Below, in pieces: positions 29,702-37,036 of a stretch of DNA of 57,921 nucleotides. The position numbers and the translations under genes are program-made. This stretch comes from Clostridiales bacterium. GTDB taxonomy: Bacteria > Bacillota > Clostridia > Christensenellales > CAG-138. Where the stretch lies: positions 1 through 57,921 of the forward strand of contig JAAYUE010000074.1 in NCBI GenBank assembly GCA_012517905.1, given 5' to 3'. The notes under the pieces are model-generated. The model was not told where the DNA came from and ran no database searches. It saw only the letters and a list, made by a program, of their open reading frames with translations. Each line of letters opens with the position of its first letter. The first letter of the stretch is position 1.

Positions 29702-30277
29702 TCAGCCGTTTTCCTTCGCCCTGATTGCCGCGTAGGTCTTTGCGAGAGACTGCAAATCCTCCCAGACGTCCTTCTTCTTCGACTCGTCCCGCAGCAGCGC
29801 GGCGGGGTGGTAGGTCGGAAGAAACAGCGTGCCGTTTTTCTCCATCCACTGCCCGCGCACGCGCGTGATGCGCGCCTCCGGGCTGTAGACGTGTTTCGTC
29901 GCCGTCGCGCCAAGGCAGACCAGAATCTTCGGCCGAATGAGCCTGTACTGCATCCGCAGCACCGGCAGGCACGCCTCGGCCTCCTCGTCCAGCGGGGTGC
30001 GATTTCCCGGCGGACGACATTTGACAACGTTGGTAATATACAGGTCTTCGCGCCGCATGTCAATCGCTGAAAACATTTTATCGAGCAATTGGCCCGCTTT
30101 TCCGACGAACGGGCGGCCCTGCGCGTCCTCGTCCGCCCCCGGTCCTTCGCCGACGAGCATGATATCCGCGTGCCTATTTCCTTCGCCAAGCACGATGCTG
30201 TGCCGCCGCTGGCAGAGCCCGCAGCGGCGGCAGTTTTCAATCTGCCGTTCGACGCTCTCCCAGCTCAGCTCTTCCAT
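29702..30277 (-). CDS. Family 4 uracil-DNA glycosylase (4Fe-4S)
   Basis: Removes uracil from DNA to start base-excision repair. The 191 residues include the iron-sulfur cysteines C16 and C19 in NCRRCGLC, with two more in VVKCRPP and EACLPVL; motif A GEGPGADEDAQGRPFVG is present, with the conserved AG after it, and the C-terminal motif is LPTYHPAALL. The pattern is that of thermophile-type family 4, not the classic Ung. It is 24 bp after the NagB-like gene and probably in the hydrolase operon. Confidence 0.95.
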   Translation of the reverse strand: MEELSWESVERQIENCRRCGLCQRRHSIVLGEGNRHADIMLVGEGPGADEDAQGRPFVGKAGQLLDKMFSAIDMRREDLYITNVVKCRPPGNRTPLDEEAEACLPVLRMQYRLIRPKILVCLGATATKHVYSPEARITRVRGQWMEKNGTLFLPTYHPAALLRDESKKKDVWEDLQSLAKTYAAIRAKENG

Positions 30278-30301
30278 GGTTCAGTCCTTTCGACGCTCCC
30301 G

Positions 30302-30970
30302 TCAGACGTGCTCCGCCGCGTCCTCGTCCAGCATGAAGATCGCGTTTTGATGCAGCTGCAGATAGCTTGCCGGCATGCTCGGCAGCACCGGTCCGGAGAT
30401 GACGAGCGGGGCGATGCGGGAAAGATCGTATCCCGAAAGCACCGCGATCACGCGCCTTGCCGCCATGATGGTCGAAATGCCGACCGTGACGACGCGCCCA
30501 TACTCCGTGCGCTCGACATGCGTCACGGGCGCGAGCTCGCTGCCCGGCATGTTGCAGGCGATTCTGCCGTCCACACCGATGGAGCAAAGAACGGTGTCCA
30601 GCCCGCCGACGTCCAGGATGGCGTTTTCATAATCGTTACAGTTGACGCTCCAGTCGTGCGTTTCGGCGCACGGCGCATAGATGTTTTCCGGCAGGATGTT
30701 CACGCGGTCGTAGAGCATGGTATGCATGCGCGCCTCGTCCGAGATCTCCGATCCCTGCCGGACGTGTTCATACAGATTGAACGCGCGCACGCTCGCCCAG
30801 TCCAGCAGGCCATCGCTCGTCATGCCCGCGATCTTTCGATAGGCGGACGAAAGCGACGCGCTGCAGTCCAGCCCCAGCGCGCTGTTCGGTTTTTCGATGA
30901 TACACCCGGCCAAAAGCGTCGCAACCGCCTGGCTGAGGGTGTCGCTGTCGCGATAGACGAGTACGCTCAT
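30302..30970 (-). CDS. NagB/SugarP-isomerase-like protein lacking catalytic residues
   Basis: The 222-residue protein is recognisably of the glucosamine-6-phosphate deaminase fold: LGLDCSASL for the phosphate loop, FNLYEHV, SIGVDGRIACNMPGSELA, VTVGISTIMAARRVI and a C-terminal LQLHQNAIFMLDEDA. However, the E. coli catalytic residues D72, H143 and E148 correspond to Y67, R136 and M141; only D141 is kept (D134). The phosphate-binding ATGSTP is replaced by DCSASL. It therefore probably does not deaminate glucosamine 6-phosphate. It overlaps the hydrolase gene by 4 bp (ATGA). It may be a pseudoenzyme or have another substrate. Confidence 0.8.
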   Translation of the reverse strand: MSVLVYRDSDTLSQAVATLLAGCIIEKPNSALGLDCSASLSSAYRKIAGMTSDGLLDWASVRAFNLYEHVRQGSEISDEARMHTMLYDRVNILPENIYAPCAETHDWSVNCNDYENAILDVGGLDTVLCSIGVDGRIACNMPGSELAPVTHVERTEYGRVVTVGISTIMAARRVIAVLSGYDLSRIAPLVISGPVLPSMPASYLQLHQNAIFMLDEDAAEHV

Positions 30971-31905
30971 TCCATCTCTCCCATCGCCTCGACGGCGTTG
31001 ATGAACAGGAGCACGTCGTTATATACGTCACTGCGGTTGATTTCGTTGAGCATTTCGTGGCGTCCGCCCTCGTAGAGCTTGAGCTCGGTCTCGTGTCCGG
31101 TTTTGACCAGCCAGTGATAGACCTGCCTGACGCCCTTGCCTTTTCCGCCGACGGGGTCCATCGCGCCGGAAAAGACGAGGATCGGACGCTTCGGCACGCG
31201 GGCCGCCCATCTTTCGTTTGAAATCTCGGTCAGCCCGGTGAATACGTCGTACATGGCGCAGGCGGTAAATGGAAACCCGCAGTCGTCGTCCGCAACATAC
31301 GCGTCCACCTTTGCCTCGTCCCGCGAAAGCCAGTCGTTCACCGTGCGGTTGGGTTTGAAGGCGTTATTGTAGGAGCCGAAGCTCATGTTAAACAGCGTGA
31401 TGCTCGGCTCCTTACCTCCCGTTTTTTTGATCTCGCGCTTTGCGATCCATTTGCCGATGCCGAGCACGGGGTTGCTGCCCGCCGTGCCGGAGAAGATAAA
31501 CGCGTCGAAATCCGCGCCGTCCCGGCCGGCATAGGTGCGCGCAAGAAACGAACCCATGGAGTGTCCGAACAAAATAAACGGAATGGCGGGATAGTCCTTC
31601 TTTACGATGTCGCGAAGGGTGCGCATGTCCTGCACCACCGCGTCCCAGCCGTTCTTTTCGCCGAAGTATCCTTTCGGCATGCCGGGCGCGATGCTCTTGC
31701 CGTGGCCGGCGATATCGTTTCCATACGCCAGCACACCGTTTTCAGCCAGAAACGAAGCGAATTCGTCATAGCGGTCGATGTGCTCGGCCATACCGTGTGT
31801 AATCTGCACCGCCGCGCGCGGTTCCTCGGGAACCCACATGCGGTAACGGATGTCGCAAAGACCGGTTGCGGAGGGAAATCTCTTCTCGCGCTGTGTGAAC
31901 TTCAT
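30967..31905 (-). CDS. Alpha/beta hydrolase (monoacylglycerol lipase / lysophospholipase-like)
   Basis: Predicted cytosolic serine hydrolase of 312 residues. The nucleophile S116 is in FGHSMGSF, the acid D250 in FSGAMDPVGG and the histidine H283 in EGGRHEMLNE; the oxyanion HG is in ITHGMAEH (36-43). The region 150-215 is a lid. The start at 31903-31905 has GGAGG eight bases upstream; a longer open frame upstream overlaps the promoter. It is the first gene of an operon with the NagB-like gene and the uracil glycosylase. Confidence 0.93.
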   Translation of the reverse strand: MKFTQREKRFPSATGLCDIRYRMWVPEEPRAAVQITHGMAEHIDRYDEFASFLAENGVLAYGNDIAGHGKSIAPGMPKGYFGEKNGWDAVVQDMRTLRDIVKKDYPAIPFILFGHSMGSFLARTYAGRDGADFDAFIFSGTAGSNPVLGIGKWIAKREIKKTGGKEPSITLFNMSFGSYNNAFKPNRTVNDWLSRDEAKVDAYVADDDCGFPFTACAMYDVFTGLTEISNERWAARVPKRPILVFSGAMDPVGGKGKGVRQVYHWLVKTGHETELKLYEGGRHEMLNEINRSDVYNDVLLFINAVEAMGEME

Positions 31906-31934
31906 ACGCCAAACCTCCCCGACGATAATAAAAA

Positions 31935-31963
31935 AGTATACCACCTTCCGGCGGAATACTCAA
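31935..31963 (-). promoter_or_regulatory. Predicted promoter of the hydrolase operon
   Basis: Minus-strand -35 TTGAGT (31958-31963), 17-bp spacer, -10 TATACT (31935-31940). Confidence 0.7.
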
Positions 31964-32051
31964 CATTTGAACCGATATTGGCCTGGTTTGAGAAGTCACG
32001 GCAACTGGGGAAACCAATCGCATTTCCCCCGCCGCGGTTCGAACCGTCCGC

Positions 32052-32543
32052 TCATTCTTTCGGCATTGAGCGCGCCGGTCGCAGCGCGCAAATCACTTCA
32101 TCCTCATCCGCGCCCACTTGCTCGAATTGCAGTTTTTTCAGCAGCGATATGGACGCGTCGTTGCCCGGCGCGACGCCCGCCCGGATTTCGGCGATCCCCT
32201 GCGCCGCAAGCGCCCGAATCGTTTCGGTAACCGTTTCAAACATATAGCCATGCCGCGCCTTTTGCGGGGATATCGTATAGCCCAGCCAGCAAACGTCCCC
32301 GTCCCGCTTCAGATAGAGATCGCCGATCAGGCGGTCCGATTCCCTGCAAACCACGGCAAGCTGGACGCCCTGGCGAATGCTCTGCCGTCCCAGCAGCACG
32401 GATTCATAATCCTCTTTCGTCAGTCCCTTAAAGCCCTGATAGCGCATCCAGACCGCATCGTTTCGATACGCCATAAACGCGTCGATATCCTCCGCACGAA
32501 AATGGCGGACTGCGCAGCGGCGCGTCGTGATGTTTAACAACAT
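32052..32543 (-). CDS. GNAT-family N-acetyltransferase (RimJ/RimL-like)
   Basis: Acetyl-CoA-dependent acetyltransferase of 163 residues. It begins LLNITTRRCAVRHFRAEDIDAF, the usual RimJ/RimL opening. It has the strand LAVVCRESDRLIGDLYL, the acetyl-CoA loop region ISPQKARHGYMFE (less canonical than Q/RxxGxG/A), and ends with the NDASISLLKKLQFEQVG segment. The ATG at 32541-32543 has an AGGTGG site and is preferred over a GTG three codons earlier. The substrate is unknown. It lies 46 bp after the ABC ATPase gene. Confidence 0.88.
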   Translation of the reverse strand: MLLNITTRRCAVRHFRAEDIDAFMAYRNDAVWMRYQGFKGLTKEDYESVLLGRQSIRQGVQLAVVCRESDRLIGDLYLKRDGDVCWLGYTISPQKARHGYMFETVTETIRALAAQGIAEIRAGVAPGNDASISLLKKLQFEQVGADEDEVICALRPARSMPKE

Positions 32544-32588
32544 AGGCACCACCTGTCCCGTGGAATCGATTCATTCAACGATATTAAA

Positions 32589-33155
32589 TCAACCGACCGA
32601 AAGCTCGCAATACGCGCCGAACAGCTCGGCCTCCGCGTCGTCGTGCGTGATCACGAGGATCGGCACGCCCGCCGCAGCCAGCGCGCGCGCGGCGGCACGC
32701 TTGTTGTCCTCGTCCAATCCGGTGAACGGTTCGTCCAGAAACAGGATATCCCCGCCGTAAGCAAGCGCGCGCGCGATGGCGACGCGCCGCTTCATGCCGC
32801 CGGAAAGCTCTTTTGGAAGCTGGCGCATGTTTTCGCCTAGTCCCAGCCGGCTGAGTTCCAAGATCGCCGTTTCCTCGCCGGAAATGAGGGATACGTTTTC
32901 CAGCGCGGTCGCCCATGGCAGCAGCCGGTCCTCCTGAAACACGACGGCGGGCTTTCTGCCGTCCATGCCGCGGATCTCCCCCGCATCCGGCCGTTCCAAC
33001 CCGAGCAGGAGCCGAAACAGCGTCGTCTTACCGATACCGGACGCGCCGCGCAGCACCGTGACCCCGCAGAGCGGAATCTCAGCGGAAAAATCGTGCAGCA
33101 CGTCGTGATCGCCATATGCTTTTGACAGGTGTTTAACGCTGATTGTCTCACGCAT
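32589..33155 (-). CDS. ABC transporter ATPase (SsuB/TauB-like)
   Basis: Nucleotide-binding subunit of an importer. Its 188 residues are shorter than the usual 230-260 because the C-terminal extension is absent. Walker A GASGIGKTT is at 37-45, the Q-loop in VVFQEDRLLPW, the signature LSGGM at 117-121, Walker B ILFLDE at 137-142, and the H-loop in VITHDD. The W after the Q-loop is typical of nitrate/sulfonate-type importers. It overlaps the permease gene by 8 bp. Confidence 0.94.
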   Translation of the reverse strand: MRETISVKHLSKAYGDHDVLHDFSAEIPLCGVTVLRGASGIGKTTLFRLLLGLERPDAGEIRGMDGRKPAVVFQEDRLLPWATALENVSLISGEETAILELSRLGLGENMRQLPKELSGGMKRRVAIARALAYGGDILFLDEPFTGLDEDNKRAAARALAAAGVPILVITHDDAEAELFGAYCELSVG

Positions 33156-33894
33156 CGCGGCGAATCCTCCTCATGCCTTTGATCAGCAGCCATTCCAGCA
33201 GCATGGAGAGCGCAACGATCAGCAGCGTCCAGGCAAACAGATCGACCGTCTCGATGCGCAGCTTCGACTCATACAGCCGATAGCCGATGGAACGCGTCGG
33301 CAGCGCGATGATCTCCGCCGCAACGCCGGATTTCCAGGCAAACCCGAGCGAGGTCGTGCACGCCGCGAGAAACTGCGGCAGCACGGACGGCACGTAGATT
33401 TTCTTCACGATGCGCCAGTTGGAGAGCCCGAACACGCGCCCCATCTCGACGAGACGGACGTCCGTCTGCACGATCGCCTCCGCCGTCGCCGCCCAGACCA
33501 TGGGCACCACCATCAAAAAGCTGATGAACAGCGGCACGACGTTGGAGGAAAGCCACAACAGCGCAAGCAGAATAAACGACGTGACCGGAGACGCCTTCAC
33601 GATGGAGCGCAGCGGAGAAAGCAGCGCCTCGGCAAAGCGCGAGCGCGCCGTAAGCACCGCAAGCAGCACGCCGGCGACCACGCCAAGCAGATACCCGCTC
33701 ATGATTCTCAGCAGCGTCAGCCCCGCGTAAAGCCAGCTCTCTCCCTGCGTCAGCAGCGCCGCAAGGCGCAGCAGCGTGGCATGCGGCGAGGGAAGCAGGA
33801 GTTCCTTGCCGACAAGGAGACTCGCCGCTTCCCAAACCGCGATGTAGATGAGCGCGATCAGCGCTTTTTGAATCCAGCCGCGCTTACTCGGCAT
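33148..33894 (-). CDS. ABC transporter permease (SsuC/TauC-like)
   Basis: Membrane subunit of 248 residues with about six hydrophobic helices. The EAA-type loop contacting the ATPase is around EMGRVFGLSNWRIVKKIYVP (about 150-169). The family has nitrate/sulfonate/taurine and thiamine-precursor importers. It overlaps the binding-protein gene by 11 bp and the ATPase gene by 8 bp. Confidence 0.94.
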   Translation of the reverse strand: MPSKRGWIQKALIALIYIAVWEAASLLVGKELLLPSPHATLLRLAALLTQGESWLYAGLTLLRIMSGYLLGVVAGVLLAVLTARSRFAEALLSPLRSIVKASPVTSFILLALLWLSSNVVPLFISFLMVVPMVWAATAEAIVQTDVRLVEMGRVFGLSNWRIVKKIYVPSVLPQFLAACTTSLGFAWKSGVAAEIIALPTRSIGYRLYESKLRIETVDLFAWTLLIVALSMLLEWLLIKGMRRIRRDA

Positions 33895-34813
33895 ACAGGT
33901 CGTCGCCGGGCAGATTGCCGCCGACGGACGCCGGGTTTGCCGTAAAGAGCACGTTGAGAACCGCGGATGCCGCGGTCTTCATTTCGCCGCCGGTGATGCT
34001 GACGATGTTGCTGCGCGGGATGGCTTGCGCGGCGATATCCGCCGAGCCGACGATGCCGAGATCCGCAATGGTCTGCGCCGCGTCGGCGGAGGTGTTCACC
34101 TTCTCGACGGAGGCGGCGTAGTCCTTGAGGAACTGCTTCACCTGATCGGGGTGTTCGTCGTAAAACGTACGGCTGGCGATGTAGACGCCCATGACGAGCT
34201 TCGTGCCGGAGGCCGCTTCCCACGCCTCGTTGAGATCGAGCGCGACGCGAACGTCCGGATTTTTCACCGTAACGGCGGAAACGAAGGGCTCGGGCAGCAG
34301 CGCGATATCCGCCTCGCCGGAGGCGACCATCGCAGCCAGCGCGGTATGCTCGCCGACGTACTGCACCGTCACCTGATCGGTCAGGCCGTTTTGCGCAAGC
34401 AGATAGTCGATCACAAACTGCGGGGTCGCGCCCTCGCCGCTGGCGTAGACGGTCTTGCCCGCAAGGTCGGACAGCGAGTGGATGCTGTCCCCGTTTTCAA
34501 GGATATAGAGCACACCGAGCGTGTCGAGGTTGAGCATGACCACATTGCCCTCGGTCTTGTTGTAGAGCGTAGCGGCAAGGTTGATCGGAACCGCGGCGAT
34601 GTCGATTTCGCCGCTGACGAACTTACCGACGACCACGTCCGGCGCGTCCTGCAGCTCGACGCTGTACTGGTTAGTATCCTGCATCAGATAGCTGATGCCC
34701 ATGCCGGTCGGCCCTTTGAGCGCGGCGATGTTGACGGGTTCGGCGGGCGCTTTTGCGCAGCCCAGCACCAGCAGCATGACCGCGGCGGTCAGAAATACAA
34801 GCAGTTTTTTCAT
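33884..34813 (-). CDS. ABC transporter substrate-binding lipoprotein (NMT1/SsuA-like)
   Basis: Extracytoplasmic binding protein of 309 residues. A lipoprotein signal ends at C19 (LLVLGC). The mature domain begins with VNIAALKGPTGMGISYL; the GPTGMG segment is a hallmark of one NMT1-like subgroup. It has a hinge and two lobes (about 25-110 and 110-215). The ligand is not known: nitrate, sulfonate and pyrimidine precursors are all possible in this family. It overlaps the Crp-family gene by 4 bp. Confidence 0.92.
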   Translation of the reverse strand: MKKLLVFLTAAVMLLVLGCAKAPAEPVNIAALKGPTGMGISYLMQDTNQYSVELQDAPDVVVGKFVSGEIDIAAVPINLAATLYNKTEGNVVMLNLDTLGVLYILENGDSIHSLSDLAGKTVYASGEGATPQFVIDYLLAQNGLTDQVTVQYVGEHTALAAMVASGEADIALLPEPFVSAVTVKNPDVRVALDLNEAWEAASGTKLVMGVYIASRTFYDEHPDQVKQFLKDYAASVEKVNTSADAAQTIADLGIVGSADIAAQAIPRSNIVSITGGEMKTAASAVLNVLFTANPASVGGNLPGDDLYAE

Positions 34814-35478
34814 TCGTTGTCTCCTTTTGGCAGGCGGAATGCCCGCCCGTGCCGTTCTATTTTTCCTTCGGAAACCAGTTTATCCATCGCGCGGTAGAGC
34901 GTCGTCCGGCTGATGCGCAGCGCGTCCGCAAGGGCGCTGACGCTCCACTCGGATTCATACAGCCCGTTTTCCGCACGGGTTTTGATGTGGTTCAGCACGC
35001 GCGCCTCCACGCTCTGCGGCAAAAAACCGTCGAGCCGCTCGCTCAAAAAGCGGATGCGCGCGGTGAGGTAGCGAAGATAGTTCTGCACGACACGAAAATC
35101 CGTTCGCATCATGTCGCAGAGCGCCTCCTCGGGAATGAGCAGCACCCAGGTGCTCTCCGCCGCCGCGACGCGGGCGACGTACGCTTCGTCCCCGTGAAAG
35201 AGCGAAGCCGCGCCGAACAGATCGGTCTGCCGCAGCACGCTCATGGGCATCCTGCCGTTTTCGCTTTCCTTCGTCACGGTGCAGCTGCCGTAGAGGATGA
35301 TGCCGATCGCGCGCTCCTTGTCCGCGCGGTCGAAGATGACCTGATCCTTTTCGTAATGCTCCACACGAACGCCCTGCTGCGACAACAGCGCACGAACGTC
35401 CTCTTCCGGAATGTCTGAGAAGAGAAACGTGTTTGCCATGATCGCGGCGTATGCGGTTGGATGAGTGGATCGGCTCAT
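34810..35478 (-). CDS. Crp/Fnr-family transcriptional regulator
   Basis: The 222 residues comprise a cyclic-nucleotide-like sensor domain (about 15-130, with FDRADKERAIGIILYGSCTV), a dimer helix (about 125-150) and a winged helix-turn-helix (about 160-220, SVSALADALRISRTTLYRAMDKL). No N-terminal cysteine cluster is seen, so it is not an Fnr-type iron-sulfur sensor. It is the first gene of the transporter operon and probably controls it. The ATG at 35476-35478 has GAGGAA four bases upstream, favoured over the Met at residue 14. Confidence 0.93.
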   Translation of the reverse strand: MSRSTHPTAYAAIMANTFLFSDIPEEDVRALLSQQGVRVEHYEKDQVIFDRADKERAIGIILYGSCTVTKESENGRMPMSVLRQTDLFGAASLFHGDEAYVARVAAAESTWVLLIPEEALCDMMRTDFRVVQNYLRYLTARIRFLSERLDGFLPQSVEARVLNHIKTRAENGLYESEWSVSALADALRISRTTLYRAMDKLVSEGKIERHGRAFRLPKGDNE

Positions 35479-35508
35479 CGTGTTCCTCGTTTTTGTTTCA
35501 TATGGTAC

Positions 35509-35536
35509 ATTTTATCAGATCACTCTTGATTGTCAA
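35509..35536 (-). promoter_or_regulatory. Predicted promoter and operator of the Crp-ABC operon
   Basis: Minus-strand -35 TTGACA (35531-35536), 16-bp spacer, -10 TAAAAT (35509-35514). The spacer contains the dyad ATCA-AGAG-TGAT and the -35 overlaps TTGA-CAA-TCAA, a plausible site for the Crp-family regulator. Confidence 0.65.
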
Positions 35537-35581
35537 TAGAAATCAGTAAATTTTTATCTATTAAACAGCGAAAGCCTGCGT

Positions 35582-35610
35582 TTGTGTTTCGGCTCGAGCT
35601 ATGCTATATT
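35582..35610 (+). promoter_or_regulatory. Predicted promoter of exoA-maf-uvrC
   Basis: Plus-strand TTGTGT (35582-35587), 17-bp spacer, TATATT (35605-35610), 37 bp before the exoA start and divergent from the Crp operon promoter. Confidence 0.55.
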
Positions 35611-35647
35611 GATAATCAGAATTCATACCGCAAAGGAGCGAATCTGC

Positions 35648-36406
35648 ATGAAGCTGATTTCCTGGAATGTCAACGGGCTTCGCGCCTGCATCACGAAAGG
35701 TTTTTATGATTTTGTCGCCGCCGAATCGCCGGACATCCTCGCGCTGCAGGAGACCAAGATGCAGCCCGAGCAGTTCGAGGGCGACGTTCCGGGCTACAGC
35801 GTCTACTGGAACAGCGCACAGAAGAAGGGATACTCCGGCACGGCGGTATTCGTAAAAACGGAGCCGGACGCCGTTACCTACGGCATCGGCATCGAGGAGC
35901 ACGACAACGAGGGCCGCGTGATCACGCTGGAATACCCGAACTTCTACTTTGTGACGGTCTATACGCCGAACTCCCAAAACGAGCTCAAGCGCCTGGACTA
36001 CCGCATGACCTGGGAAGACGCGTTTCTGGACTACCTCAAGGCGCTGGACGCGAAAAAGCCCGTGATCGTCTGCGGCGACCTCAACGTCGCGCACAAAGAG
36101 ATCGACCTGAAAAACCCCAAGACGAACCGCATGAACGCGGGCTTTACGGACGAAGAGCGCGCCTGCATGACGCGGTTATTGGAAAACGGGTTTGTCGATA
36201 CCTTCCGGCACTTTTATCCGGACAGGACGGAGGCCTACAGCTGGTGGAGCTACATCGGCGGCGCGCGCTCGAGAAACGCGGGCTGGCGGATCGACTATTT
36301 CATCGTGTCCGAGCGGCTGATCGGCTCCGTCAAGGACAGCCTGATCCTCAGCGACGTGCTCGGCAGCGACCACTGCCCCGTCATGATCGAAACCGACGCG
36401 CTGTAA
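35648..36406 (+). CDS. exoA: Exodeoxyribonuclease III / AP endonuclease
   Basis: Cuts DNA at abasic sites and has 3'-5' exonuclease activity. The 252-residue protein has the family motifs: [14 protein letters not shown] (1-14), LQETKMQ with the metal glutamate, [16 protein letters not shown] and the catalytic GSDHCPVMI near the C-terminus. The ATG has an AAAGGAGCG site. It starts a short repair-rich operon with maf and uvrC and would process the abasic sites left by the uracil glycosylase encoded at 29.7 kb. Confidence 0.97.
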   Translation: MKLISWNVNGLRACITKGFYDFVAAESPDILALQETKMQPEQFEGDVPGYSVYWNSAQKKGYSGTAVFVKTEPDAVTYGIGIEEHDNEGRVITLEYPNFYFVTVYTPNSQNELKRLDYRMTWEDAFLDYLKALDAKKPVIVCGDLNVAHKEIDLKNPKTNRMNAGFTDEERACMTRLLENGFVDTFRHFYPDRTEAYSWWSYIGGARSRNAGWRIDYFIVSERLIGSVKDSLILSDVLGSDHCPVMIETDAL

Positions 36407-36430
36407 TACCATCTGAACACGGGAGAACCT

Positions 36431-36994
36431 ATGATCATTCTCGCCTCCTCCTCCCCGCGACGCAGGGAGCTTCTGTCCATGATCGGCCTCAACTTTGTGA
36501 TCGAAACCTCCGGCGAGGAGGAAGTTCAGCCGCATGGCCTGCCGCCCGAAAAATTCGTTAAAACGCTCGCGCTGCAAAAGGCAGCGCCCGTCGCCAAACG
36601 ACACCCGAACGACTGCGTGATCGGCGCGGACACCATCGTGTATCTCGAAGGCGACATCCTCGGAAAACCGCATACGCCCGAGACGGCGAAGGCGTACCTG
36701 ACCCGCATGCAGGGCAAGAGCCACATCGTATACACCGGCCTCGCCGTGCTGAAAAACGGAAATGCGGACGTTCGCCACAGCGAAACGAAGGTTACCTTCG
36801 CGCCGATGAGCGAGCGGGAGATCGACGCCTATGTCGCGACCGGCGAACCGCTCGACAAGGCGGGCGCATACGGCGTGCAGGGACCGGGCGGCGTATTCGT
36901 CGAACGCGTGGAGGGCAACTACTTCAACGTGATCGGCCTGCCGCTGCCGACGCTGTATCAAATGCTGATCGCCGCGGGCGAACTCTCCGTCTGA
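36431..36994 (+). CDS. maf: Maf-family nucleotide pyrophosphatase
   Basis: Hydrolyses non-canonical or UTP/dTTP-type nucleotides; members also affect septum formation. The 187 residues open with the signature IILASSSPRRRELL (2-15), then VIGADTIVYLEG (63-74) and the catalytic GKPHTPETA loop (78-86), with DKAGAYGVQGPGGVFV (141-156) and the C-terminal NVIGLPLP (165-172). The YhdE/Maf type seems more likely than YceF, but this is not firm. Confidence 0.95.
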   Translation: MIILASSSPRRRELLSMIGLNFVIETSGEEEVQPHGLPPEKFVKTLALQKAAPVAKRHPNDCVIGADTIVYLEGDILGKPHTPETAKAYLTRMQGKSHIVYTGLAVLKNGNADVRHSETKVTFAPMSEREIDAYVATGEPLDKAGAYGVQGPGGVFVERVEGNYFNVIGLPLPTLYQMLIAAGELSV

Positions 36995-37036
36995 TCTGCG
37001 CCGGATCGGGCGCAATCTGACACCGATAGTCACCAT

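Noticed and set aside
32035..32046. CGGTTCGAACCG, resembling a tRNA T-arm or an attachment site
   Set aside because: No acceptor stem, anticodon arm or integrase is nearby; it is a short palindrome after the GNAT stop.
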